Assembly: GCA_015680685.1 (NCBI GenBank)
Contig: MNCI01008572.1
Span: forward strand, 1,540,875 to 1,604,874
Direction of reading: 5' to 3'
Length of the DNA stretch: 64,000 nucleotides
DNA from: Gnetum montanum
Lineage: Eukaryota > Streptophyta > Gnetopsida > Gnetales > Gnetaceae
The notes beneath the pieces were generated by a model, which was not told where the DNA came from, did no database searches, and saw only the letters and a list, made by a program, of their open reading frames with translations. Of this stretch, positions 34,276-45,487 are shown one piece after another. Within the stretch, counting starts at the first letter, position 1. Each line of letters opens with the position of its first letter. A program made the translations under genes and the position numbers.

Positions 34276-35775
34276 ATCTATCCCCTTTAGGTTTCATTCA
34301 TCCTTGAATGAGTCCACATGCACTATCATTTTTCAGCTTTAGTGCTTCTATTATGGTCCTATGCTCCAATACTTTAATTTCTCCTTTGAACTTAGAATTT
34401 TTGCTTGCTTATTCTATAAATAAAACATATATGAGAAAAAATATATGGAAAATAAATATTAATTTCTCAACACTTACTTTATTTTCTAAGATAATGATAA
34501 AAGGTGAAGTAAAGATCTATCAACCACTAATCATCAATCCTAACCATGGTCACACAATGTGTAACTCATATCTACTTACCCAAGTAAAGGTAGGAAAATT
34601 ATTTATTCCAAAATATTATGAAACAATGAAAAAAATTAATAAGAACATAAACAAAATAAGTGTGAGATACTTCATACTCTTGAGCAACCTTATGAATTGA
34701 TAAAAGTAATTGTAATTTTACCATAAGTTATATATGATCAGATGGTATTGTTCGGGATGACAAGGCTTCATCTTAATTCTTCTCCACTTTTTATTTAGAA
34801 ATTAACTCTAGTAGTTTGGTAACTTGGAAGAATTGAACATCATACCAAATATAATCTAGGGTCTCAATGAAGAATTTTGTTCACCCATCCTCATTAATCA
34901 TAGTAGAGTAATTAGTAAACTATGGTTCTTAATGAGCACTAGCCATCAACATCATCTGTTCCTGAATTCTAGAATTTGATTTATCTATTTAAGATTCAAA
35001 GTAACTAGAATATGCATTGACCAATGGAATTGCATGTTGAATTTTTGAAAACATCTTCTTCAAATTAGGTTCGTCTTCCAAGGATTCCTTTACACATCCA
35101 TATTTTAAGAATTGATAAACACTACTTTCAACTTTTGCATTGAAGTCTCCACAAAGAATAAATGGAATTAGATTAGTATGACTTAGAAATAAGGTATTCT
35201 TCAAAATTTCTTTCATCTTCTTAATCAGGTATGCTCCTTGACACAGTCTTACATCTAAACATGTTGATTTGGTAATCAAATGTGTGTTGACCATGCATAC
35301 ACATCTTCCTAATAGATGGACTTTTAGAATTACTACCAAGTTTATGGTAGTTTTTCAAAATCTTGATTGTTCTTTCTTTTGCATTATGTGAAGTTCTAGA
35401 ATTTTGAAAATCATATTTTCTAAACGCCATTCAAATACTTGTACTAATTCAAACTTGGCTTCTTTATAAAAGATCATGCAACCATTCATGTTATAATATC
35501 TACAATAGGCTAATCTATATGACTCAAAAGAAGAGCTTCCACAAGAACCTTTTTGCTTATAAATACCTTTGTATCCCATCTTTCCCAAGTCTTGTTGGAA
35601 TTGGTATAGAAATTCCCACGGCAAGACTTCTTGTAGGCATAAAACTTCAGCATCCAAATCTTGTAACTCTCCTAAAATCCATGGGTATCGATACTCATGC
35701 CAATTGAAAGCCCATAGCAGATGTAGTGGATGTTGTTTCTCATGTAACCACTCATGAATGAAATGGCTACAAGCC
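34276..35775 (-). pseudogene. CCR4-type deadenylase retro-copy, copy 2 (inverted), with downstream spacer
   Basis: This copy is the inverted counterpart of 13,330-14,890. The active-site motifs are better preserved: AEVLCLQEV (near 35,630-35,650), ILCGDFN (near 35,138-35,160) and PSDHI (near 34,731-34,745), along with IDYRL-like and SSVYQFLKYG segments. Two long open stretches (35,777-35,355 and 35,339-34,989) are separated by a frameshift, and stops follow further down. The N-terminal part is lost at 35,775, where the ~640-bp repeat begins. No introns interrupt the domain. The domain ends near 34,725; the rest to 34,290 is untranslated spacer homologous to that of copy 1. Confidence 0.8.
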
Positions 35776-36420
35776 ACTTACAAATGCTTACAAAGAAAAA
35801 CATAGAGTCACGTATGATGGATAACAGTTTTTACAATGATAGCCATTAGTAACAATGAAAGTTGCAACCAAAATATAAAATACAAAAATAGGCAAGAAAG
35901 AAAAGAGGATCAAAGGTAAAATATGAAGAATGCCTTCCTTCCCATAGGTCATTCCCTTTGGGAAATAGGATGACACCTATCACATTAATTTCCTTTTCAA
36001 GAGTGCACTAATGCACAACTAGATCTCATCTTGATTTCTCATGAGATTTTTTCTTGTTTGGTAAAGATGCATGGGCCACATTTGAGAAGCAGAATGAAAT
36101 CAAATTTTCAGTGATTAAAGATACTATGTAGAAATTGTATTTGGTCATATTGTGTAATGATTTGATAGAGAGATGAATAAGTCAAGACAAAAATTAGGTC
36201 TTTGAATCAAAAAATTTCTAGACAGATATCAAGACATCTTGCCACTTGAACTATTACAGACTCTACCATGATTGAAAAATAAAGTCTAGAATAGTTGTAG
36301 CAATTCAAACGGTATAAAAATTAAAATGCCCAAAGCTATGAAAATTAAAATGATGGCTTGAAGGTTTAGTTTAAAAGCAATATTTGTGACCCTTAAAATC
36401 TTCATTTTTTGCTCCTATGT
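35775..36420 (+). repeat. ~640-bp dispersed repeat, copy 1
   Basis: From ACAAGCCACTTACAAAT to GCTCCTATGTTT this stretch is nearly identical (about 93% by eye) to 54,068-54,715, same orientation. Both copies contain a 62-residue hydrophobic minus-strand frame (35,976-35,788) whose conservation follows from the DNA identity. The element class is unknown. Confidence 0.8.
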
Positions 36421-36450
36421 TTGATGAATCTGGTTATCAGACCAAATTCA
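36415..36450 (+). other. Short patch of caulimovirid coat-protein sequence
   Basis: About 30 of 33 bases match 30,794-30,829 of virus unit IV (TTTGATGAATCTGG / ACCAAATTCAT). It begins exactly where the ~640-bp repeat ends, so it marks a recombination junction. Confidence 0.55.
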
Positions 36451-38390
36451 TAAAGGTCATTCCATTGGCCTCTATTTTATTCTCTTCAAATTCTCTGTTA
36501 AGATTTTAGTGAACTAATTCCACCTCCTCCTTCCACACATCATTAGCCAAACCTAAATTAAGTTCATTCAACATTAATAAATGACCTATGGGTCATCACA
36601 ATACATGGGAATCTTCATTGGGGAAAATCCACTTGCAATCCTATCATTATCATTAAACTCAATATTTCTAATTTTTATGATAGCATTTCTTAAAAAGCCT
36701 TGCTACTCGTAATGCAATTTTTGAGCTTCAATTAATGGTTTGTACAATAGATGCATTGCATTTTCAACACTATATAATTCTTGGCACATTTTAGCCATTT
36801 CATGGAATAGAGATATGAGATGATTGAAACCTCCAAAATATTTCAATATAACTATTTGAAATGGTAAGATGTAGGTTGAAAAGGTATTGATTCCTATCAC
36901 TCGCTCAAAAAAAGATTGGATGAAAAGAGCAATATGGTAATACAAAATGTTTACTTTCAGTGTTTGACAATGGGGCTATTGAAAATTCCTCTTTGGTAAT
37001 GAGATGGGCTGCATTTATTCTCCCTAATTTTAATTCTTTAGATTATCAATCAGACTGATACTTAGCACGGGAAACAAACATATGATTTTGCTTCTCAAAA
37101 TTCACTAGGTTGGAACTTTTACATGGCTCAAGTCTATAGAATTCTTTGATCATTGCTTTTATCCCTACTAAAGATGTTCACCTTCTTCCAGTCCATCTCT
37201 TTTGTGGATATTCTAGAGGTCTGTCTAACTCTTCTTTGGAACATGCTGTGAGGTGGATTAGGTATACTAGAGTATTGTCCTCAAAGCAACATCATTGGCT
37301 GTCTACATCATCAACTAAAGCATTCCTTGCATGGAGCCCTTAAGGAGGAAAGGCATGCATATCAGGGAAACCATAACATTATTGGTGGAAATAATGATGC
37401 ACATATGAAAGATAGTGAATAGAAGGTTGCAAGAGATAATGTGCCAATGGCTACTGAATTGACAAGCAAGGAATCTTTATTGCTAGAAATAATTTCAAGA
37501 ATTGATCATTTGGATACAAACGGTTTATTTTCGTTGCCTTCAAAAAATTTCTTAAAGACTAATAAAAGAAAAATATCCTTATCGTTGATTCATTGTAATT
37601 AATATGAAACTTGAAAATCATTTGGGGATGATTTTGAAATAGCATGTAAAAATGTTTAGAATAATTATAAAGAGGGCACCGAGAAGTGGGATGCTACATA
37701 TAGCATGCTCCTTTGTGGTAGAAAATATTTTGAGGAGTTTGCAGATAAAGTACAAAACTATTTTCCATATTACTAATAATGGCAAGGACTGCAATAATAG
37801 TTCAGAGATTTTCATGAACAAATGTTTGTATAAACTATCCCATCAAAATATTAGTGAAAGTTTTTAATATCTGTGTGTCTTCATTTACATTTGCACAAAA
37901 CATCTTGCCTGCTAAGGTCACTGAAGAGAGAAAAGTTGAGACAATGAAGAACTAAATTTTTCCAAAGATAGAGTTATCTGGGAGAAGAGTTGAAGTTGGA
38001 TATTTTGAAAGAAACTCAATAACAAAAAAAATAATGCTATAGAGTAGGCATCAGATTATTCAAGCTCATTTGGAGACACCCGTATTGATTCTTATGGATC
38101 AGATTCTAAAATTGAGGATGCCTTTGAAGTAGAATCACAATTTTGGAAAAATGAGAATAAAGAAGTTGCTGTGGATGAATTTCATGGCAGCTGAGGGTTT
38201 TGTTGAGCTACTGCCAGCAATCTGATGGAGGTGAACAAGCTAGAAGAACGCTACTCTACTAGGAGGTCCTACAATATTGATTTTCGACATTACCATCTCA
38301 GTCGCAGCTCATTCTTCGGTTCTTCATCTGTTTGCAGAAATGGCGAGCCAGAACTTCATCTTAGGCATCTGGATGGTCAGTGGTCCTTTA
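36451..38390. other. Unassigned DNA with broken open frames
   Basis: Short open stretches exist (minus 36,945-36,703; plus 37,146-37,343, 37,652-37,867), but I recognise none. Plus-strand reading at 37,440-37,800 contains acidic, gene-like segments with frequent stops, so a decayed coding sequence is possible. No repeat family was recognised. Confidence 0.35.
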
Positions 38391-38394
38391 ACAT

Positions 38395-39236
38395 GTGATG
38401 TTTGCACATTTCCTTGGAAACAATGATGATGACGGGACGGCGGAGGTGCAGGTCAGTGAGATGCGTGTCATGGCGGTGGTAATGACACACGTGGTGCAAC
38501 ATAATCATGCCACGGTGGCCAACATGGCCATCATTGAGCCAAGCTCTGGACTCGGAGTTGCTCTACATTTTCTCTGGAAAGGCCGTGAGGGCGCTCTGGC
38601 TCGACCTCGCTGTGCTTGATAATGGTGGCAACACCACCAGATGCAGCGACACAATGTTCAGGCATAAGCTCGGCTAAAATGATGAATTTGACGTGTGGTA
38701 GAGCTTCAAACCATGGAGCCCGTGTACATAGAATCGAAGCATCAATTCTAATATGGAAATGCAAGAGAATTGCAGTGTGGTGTTCAAAGTTCACAAGCCC
38801 CACACCTGATCTTCTCTAGATTGGCATTGAAGATTCAGACTCCTGAATATTATTACCAGTGACTCTCAATTTTGGGAGATTGTGGGAGGATTTGAATCCT
38901 CGGCTTCTGCCAAGAGGCACTTACAAAGGAATCTAATTCATCAAGAGCAAGAGTAGCTTTAGGATCAGGTTCCATGTTGTCGTTGTTACAGAGATGTAGG
39001 GTATGCCAATTGCCACTTTCTTTGTGGGTGCGTGGCTACTTCTAGATTCATGAATCCCAACAATAAGAAGAGCATAATACCAAATGCCTTTTTCACACAT
39101 CTTCATCATCAAATTTGCTACAGAGATGAAGATGGTCATGGAGTTGCTGGGAAGATTGCAGAATGCTTAGAAAAAGATGTAATGCCATTCAGCACATGGC
39201 CAGACAGAGATGCCGCAGATCAGGGAAGCATTTAAT
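38395..39236 (+). pseudogene. Unrecognised coding-like relic, locally GC-rich
   Basis: Base composition is clearly richer in G and C than the surroundings between 38,400 and 38,800. On the plus strand a frame starting near 38,548 (ELLYIFSGKAVRALW) can be followed to the TAA at 39,234. It has only scattered in-frame stops, several of them one C-to-T step from CAG, CGA or CAA, and it ends PFSTWPDRDAADQGSI. A cysteine-rich stretch (CCRCYRD...CHFLCGC) lies near 38,975-39,030. The upstream open stretch 38,395-38,619 is in another frame. I do not recognise the family. The minus-strand open frame at 38,803-38,531 is probably a shadow. Confidence 0.4.
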
Positions 39237-39428
39237 ATTTTTAACAGCTTTTTGACCAAGTATGAAGATCACACGTGGTCCAGAATGTGGATTAATTTCA
39301 TCAAGTTAGGGGCCAATAGATCCTAATAACTCTATAATATATATTTACTATGGTTACTATCTCTATTACTATGATTTAAATAAAATATTTTATGATTTAA
39401 AAAGGAAAAGAAAGTTATGGAATATTTG

Positions 39429-40643
39429 TGTAACATCCTATATAAAGGGGACATTTGGCTATTATCCCTTTTATTCCTATGGAAGTTGTAACTTCCTATG
39501 ATAGTTACAACTATGATATTTGTAACTAATTTTAATTTTGATTAGCATGAAGACACTTGGCCACCATAGCTTTTATACAAAGGCCACTTGTCAACTACAA
39601 CTTGTTTATCTCCATGATGACCACTTGGCGACTGAAGGGCCACTTGGCAACTAAATGGGACACTTTTTAGCTATAGCTTTTTTATCTCTATGGTGGTTAC
39701 AACCATCCAAAAGTTTTGTAACTTACCTAACTTGTTGGGCAAGTAAGATCTCCTAACTTGTTGGGAAAGTTATAACTTCCTTACTTGGGAGAGAAGTTAG
39801 CTAAGATATTTTGAAATATGTAACTACTTTTTGAACTCTATAAAAGGGCTTCAGGGGTAAGAATAAAATCATCATAGCACTTGGAGCTCTCACTTGGAGA
39901 CACACTTTGGGTCTTGGAAGAGCATTGCAAAGAAGAAATTATGAAAGATTGCTTGTAAGATAACTGGCTAAAGAAAAGATTTCAGCCTCTTTTTCATAAT
40001 CCTATGAGTTATGTTTTATTTTTATTTTGTTTAAATTTTTTAGTTAGTGGTTTAGATAGTATCATCCTTGGCAAGTAATTTTGGGATTTTTAGATTGCTC
40101 TTATTNNNNNNNNNNNNNNNNNNNNNNNNNNNNNNNNNNNNNNNNNNNNNNNNNNNNNNNNNNNNNNNNNNNNNNNNNNNNNNNNNNNNNNNNNNNNNNN
40201 NNNNNNNNNNNNNNNNNNNNNNNNNNNNNNNNNNNNNNNNNNNNNNNNNNNNNNNNNNNNNNNNNNNNNNNNNNNNNNNNNNNNNNNNNNNNNNNNNNNN
40301 NNNNNNNNNNNNNNNNNNNNNNNNNNNNNNNNNNNNNNNNNNNNNNNNNNNATTTTTTGGTAGCATAGTAGGATTGTCTTGAAGAAATTGCTTATTTGAG
40401 CCTTGGAAGTTTGAAAAATTCGTACTTATTGAATTTGGAATATTTTGAAGTGTTTACTCATATCATTTTACCTTGTTTAAACATTTGAGGTCCTAACACA
40501 AATCTACTTTCTTTTCTATCTATTTCCATTGAATCTTGCTCTATTTCTAGTTTTCTTGTGGAACTATTTCTTTCTCTGGGAAAAATTAGAAGTAGATTTG
40601 CAGAGTTGTGCTCAAATGTTTTTGCAAAATTTTATTTGTTACA
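39429..40643 (+). mobile_element. Solo-LTR candidate containing an assembly gap
   Basis: The stretch starts TGTAACATCC and ends TTTGTTACA, so the ends are inverted repeats (TGTAACA/TGTTACA) as in many Ty3/gypsy LTRs. Inside are U3-like sub-repeats built on CCACTTGGC (39,545-39,665), a TATA box (CTATAAAAGG, about 39,838-39,847) and AATAAAA 23 bp later. The flanking pentamers (ATTTG and AGTAG) do not match, so the boundaries or the solo-LTR interpretation remain open. N run at 40,106-40,351. Confidence 0.5.
40106..40351. other. Assembly gap (246 N)
   Basis: Run of N. Open frames that span it are not meaningful. Confidence 0.99.
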
Positions 40644-41250
40644 AGTAGGTATTATAAGGACTATGTAGACTAGGCAATTAAACAAAATAGGAACTCTTAA
40701 CAACTCACAGTACTTGGCAAAGTTGGCTGAATCTCTTTAAGATAAGTCATTTGTAGTTTACACACAACGCAATCGTTTCATTTTTCACAACTACACACCA
40801 CAACAGCACACACACATACTCACATTAACTATTGAGTCTATTTGAAGGTATCTAGGCCTTGGTGTTGCCAGAGACCAGCAGGCACCTAAATCCTGTTCGA
40901 GGACACTTGTTGGTAGTCGCATCCTAAACGGTCGCCAACAATAATATGTTGTCCAAATGCATAGTCAATAAACTAGTTGGTTCAACCTTCACATGGCCTA
41001 CAATAGGGAAACTCTCTCTACCCTTATATCTTCAATATTATTTTTAAACTACTTGATACTTGCCTAGATCACATCAAGCTAGCCAACCCCCTTCTTTATC
41101 AAAGGAATAGCAAGAAATACATGAATGATACTATGCTTATTATTGGGGCTTCATTGGTAGATTCTCAAACTCTCAAATGGGACCATTCTCTCTTCTTCTT
41201 TATCATCAATTTACAAATCAATTAAGCTAAATATGCAATCTACAATGTTA
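40644..41250. other. Unassigned DNA upstream of the LINE relic
   Basis: No coding frame supported. The part from about 40,960 (KLVGSTFTWPTIGKLSLP-like reading) may be a further decayed portion of the LINE. Confidence 0.35.
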
Positions 41251-42300
41251 GTTTCTTACAGGGTAAGTTCCACTTCATCCTTCACACCATTAGTAACATC
41301 TTCAAATCATTACTAGATAAATATCTTGGAGTTCCTCTTTTCATCTCCTACTTCTAAAAATGCTTTTGGAACACTACTATGAAAACCCTTTAAAAACATA
41401 TGTCTAATTGGAATAGATTGTAAATTTCCTTTGTGGGCCACCTATGGTCCTCTAAGCTATTCCAATATATGCAGTAATGAATATCCTACCACTTAAGGCT
41501 AAAATGCATAACATTAACAAAATTTCTTGGTGTCCTATCTAGTTTAGGTTAGAGTCCATTGAAAAGGTTCATCTAGTTTCTTAGGAGTGTACAACACACC
41601 CAAAAAATTCTAGACATCTAAAGGTTACCTCATTCTCACACAAAGACTCTACAACCTCATCTTCCAATAGGTATCTCCCTAGCATCCACAAGCAACATGG
41701 TATAACATCCTCATTACTAAATACCCATCACTATGAAATGACAACATCATGCATGCCTCTTGGGATTTTCCCCAAATTTTTTTCACAAATTACCAATTCC
41801 TTAAACACCTTATCTGGATCTAGCCACCTTTTCCCATGTCTTTTGCTATGTTTGCCTATGTCTTTTATTGATTATAGATGAAGCATTGCTATGTCCCACC
41901 TTGCTTCAATACTTTGTCCTTGTGCCTATGAATGGATCCATCATGCTTGGGGCACCAACATTATGCTTCTTCACTCCACAATTGATTCCTTCATTCACAC
42001 TTAACCTCTACTTCTTGTTCTCATAGCATGTTTGCAACTCCACTCACTTCTGCACTCATGGTAAACATGTCATCCCACTCTAAATCATTATGTAGAGTAA
42101 TCAAAATCCACTAGGGTTATTGAATTCCTCTTAACATCAAAACTAGCATGTGACATTCATTGTTCTTTCCATCATGTGACCACATTCTTGTGTGTTTGGA
42201 AAATCTCTATTGGACCATGTATTGTAATCTTTCTCTAGCTCATTCATCACCAAAATGCCATTCTCACATGGGGCATTCTTCACCCTTACAGGTTTTATGG
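41250..42300 (+). pseudogene. LINE (non-LTR retrotransposon) RT C-terminal relic
   Basis: The plus-strand reading gives LLDKYLGVPLF near 41,310, then KCFW..TM, MSNWN.L.ISFVGHLWSSKLFQ (41,400-41,465) and YHLRLK. These follow the KYLGVPLF ... WK.K.LSF.GR..L.KSVL pattern of plant L1-type reverse transcriptases downstream of the catalytic domain. Later pieces fit the C-terminal region loosely. Frame breaks are frequent, and neither the 5' part nor the poly(A) tail could be placed. Confidence 0.65.
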
Positions 42301-44363
42301 ACAAGGCTAATGCATGTTGTATAGGCTAGCTAGTGAATTCATGTTCCATTTTCTTAGTCATTTCATGAACTTCACAATAATCCATACAACCATAAAAGAT
42401 ATCCTTCATATCACTCAAGATCTTACCTTCATGCTAGATCATGATCCCCTTTTGCATGGATGACACATCACTACTTAGTGGGTGAGCATTGTTTGGTAAC
42501 TTTGGTAACACCATAATAAGATTTTATTCAAATAGGCTATTTGTGTCCTATCCTCATGCTTTACTCATACCATTCTCATCACCATTGCCTTGTACTTTAG
42601 AAAAGGGATCTACACTTTTCCATCTTGCATTGAGATGTTTAACCCTACCAACATGAGAAAATAAATCATCTGAAAAAGGTTGGAAAACATTGTAGACATC
42701 CATGCCTTGAAGGCCTAGCTAACCTTCTTTGCCAAGGGATGGTGGAATTTCTTCTTTCTATTCACTATTCCATTACTTAGTCTTACTTCCAATGTCATCC
42801 ACATTTGGAATGGCATTGCCTTTAGGATGGATGACAAAATTTTTTATATCATGGAGCCTAACATTATGTAGATAATTGAATTCCATTAAATGGAGAAGTA
42901 AATTGTGAAAATCATACCGAAAAACTAAGAGATTGTGCAAGGTTTCTTCATCAAAATACCTCAAACCACATTGCACAGAGATGGGGGTTATAAAGTTACA
43001 AGTCTCACCAAGACTTGATAGTCCACAACTAAAAAGGTTTGCAAGTATGTTTTTTACCAACTCTCATATTGGCTTATGGGTGGCCATCTACAAGTCCTTT
43101 GGATCTTTAAAAATAGCACCAACTACTGACTCATGAACTATGAAGATACACCATGGCACTATACTATTTGCTACCAACAATTATGAATTTGGCCCTATCC
43201 ATGACTATATTATGCATTTTTATGTGTAACACATGGCAAAAATGGTTGGCCTTGTAGTTTAGAATGCCTTGAGCATTATGTGATTTGTGCCTTATCACAC
43301 TATAATTTGGCAATATGGGTAAGGGTCACCCTTCTTTTTTTTCTATGAAGTCTGTCCAACTAAAGCTCTACTTGGGTCCATGTTACCCCCTTTTCTTGGT
43401 TCCCTAATTCTATCTAACTAAAGCTCTTCATAGGTCAATGTGGCTTCTTCTTTTTATGAACTTTGTTTTTTTTGTTCAAGTAATATTGTGCTATTGAGTA
43501 TTTTCAAGATAAAATAAAAGGAGTAACCTGAATCCCCACCTTTATTCTATCATATATTTCATATTTCATATTGGTAATTGGAATGAAATATTAAATTAAC
43601 CATGGTGTCAACTATATCTATAAGGAAGTTACAGAGGTCCACAATTGATTCCCATGAGAGGAGAAAACTACATTATCCATATTCTAGATGAAGATGTAGA
43701 TCCATTCTTTACAACATCCATGTTGTATATGAAAGCCACAGGTTCATTATTTCATCTTCATTTACTACTAGGTATGTTCTCATTCAAAAGACATGAGATG
43801 ACCTCAAAATAATTAATGGTAAAGGTGCCACAAAATTTTCCTTAAAACATGAAGTATTAGATGTCTACAACCAAGGATGTAAGAAATATGAAAATAGGCA
43901 TTTTGAATGGTTTTTCAAATGTTTTAAGAAATATTTCCATTTCCATGTAAGTGTGTGAATTTCTATATATGTGAATTTCTTTATACATATTAATAAAAAT
44001 TAATCTGATTTTTCTCTCTATATTGAAGACTAAAAACTTTGATTATAGCAGATATTTTATGTCAAGGTTACATTTCCAACTAGAGTTAAGGAAGTAAATC
44101 AATAAGGAAATGAAAAGGAAAATACATATATTGACAAAGTAGGCCTCTTTCCAATGGACTTTATTTTGTAGGAGCTCGAGGCACTCTTCATCTACCTCTT
44201 ATCAAACTAATAGATAATATTATTTAAGAAAATTGCATGAACCCTTATTATGCCTAAATCATAAAATGAACTTTTTATAAGAACCATGGTGTGAATCCTT
44301 GGTCCTATTGAAGCATTGAATCAATGTTGTATGTTTAAAAATGATGGAAACTTTGTTGCTTAT
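42300..44363. other. Unassigned DNA, probably including the 3' flank of the GST-N-type gene
   Basis: A minus-strand open stretch at 43,060-42,773 is unrecognised. The last part, just left of 44,364, would be the 3' untranslated side of the minus-strand gene whose stop codon is at 52,101-52,103, separated from it by the family A insertion. Confidence 0.4.
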
Positions 44364-44368
44364 ATGGG
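44364..44368. repeat. Target-site duplication, left copy (ATGGG)
   Basis: ATGGG directly precedes the 5' LTR start TGATGGG at 44,369 and recurs directly after the 3' LTR at 52,095-52,099. Confidence 0.9.
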
Positions 44369-45333
44369 TGATGGGACGCGATATCACATGGGCTATGATA
44401 TCTATAACTAAGAGGCGACACTCCCTTGTTTCCCCATCCTGGGCTAGAAGTAGGGAAACTATGGCAGTTTGATCACTCCAGAGATAGAATATTTTCCATG
44501 TGCCCACAGTAGGAGTCCCAAAGTGAACAAATCTTTATTCAAGCAACATTGTACCTGAACACAAGTTGTGTACGGCAATAAAGACGAGCTTTCTGGATAA
44601 ACCTTGTAGTGCATGGAATAGGATTTTATTTATTATTTTCTCTCTCACCCTTAAACTCCTAGAACACGGTATGAGTACGACTTGATTACGAGCATCTAAG
44701 GAAGTGTACGGTTAGTCAAGGAATTGGCTGCTCATCACAATGTGGTATGAGTACGACTTGATTATGAGCATCTAGTGTGACTACTTGGTAACCCAGTGGC
44801 ATATCCAAGATCTACACTTGGTAATCCTAGTGGTAGTCGTGCACCAATATGTGTATGGTTTGTCAAGGAATCGGGTGCTCATCGCACTTTGGATAGATAG
44901 CTTCCTCAACCCTTTCCTCCTAGTTAAGTGCCTCAGTACGATCACTTCGAGCACGTGCGTTATGCATGGTGATCCCAGTCATGATTAGCGCTTAGTAGTC
45001 GCGGTTGCATCGATTCAAGGTGTGTACAGTAAGTGGGAACGGATGGTAATGCTAGGTAGTTTAGACTTAGTTCATTAGTTAGAGTTAGTTAGTTTCTCAA
45101 CTCTTCACTCATTAGCATAGGAGACATAAAACATAAAAACTATAAAAATCATATACCTCAGACTTACTTAACCATACAGCGTGACAACTACAAGTAAGTA
45201 TGGGAAGACAACAAATAATTAACCCTAAGTGTTCCATGGGGCGTGTAGGCATTTAGTCTACGGAGTTCGACTGGATTGCGTGTGCTACATTTGTTTCATA
45301 TGGTTGAGTGCAGGGGTATCTCGCCACTCATCA
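44369..45333 (+). mobile_element. Family A 5' LTR (965 bp)
   Basis: Runs from TGATGGGACGCG to CCACTCATCA. The promoter region near 44,395-44,410 reads CTATAACTAAGAGG, whereas the 3' copy has TATAAATAAGAGG. Two kinds of internal sub-repeat (GGTATGAGTACGACTTGATT at about 44,669 and 44,748; TCAAGGAATYGG at about 44,713 and 44,862) are shared with the other family A LTRs. About 29 bp present near the start of the 3' LTR, including one arm of a palindrome, are missing. Confidence 0.9.
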
Positions 45334-45353
45334 TTGGCACCGTTGCCAGGGAC
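45334..45353 (+). promoter_or_regulatory. Primer-binding site, tRNA-Asp type
   Basis: TTGGCACCGTTGCCAGGGAC follows the LTR end. It differs from the Athila-type TGGCGCCGTTGCCGGGGA by two transitions. Confidence 0.85.
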
Positions 45354-45487
45354 TAAGTGTTTGTGCGTTGAATAGAACATAAAGGATATCACTCACATTG
45401 TTGGGAGCCTAAATGAACCTTCGAGTTAATTAATTAATTAAAGAAAAATTTTATATAACGGTAAAATCTGCACACCGATAAATAACA

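Noticed and set aside
35788-35976. 62-residue hydrophobic minus-strand frame, also at 54,087-54,275
   Set aside because: Its conservation equals that of the surrounding ~640-bp repeat, and amino-acid changes are as frequent as expected without selection. I do not call a membrane protein.
38531-38803. 90-residue minus-strand frame
   Set aside because: Starts with GTG, overlaps a plus-strand frame with better gene-like features and has no recognisable motif.
40052-40382. Open frames of about 100 residues on both strands
   Set aside because: They span the N run at 40,106-40,351.
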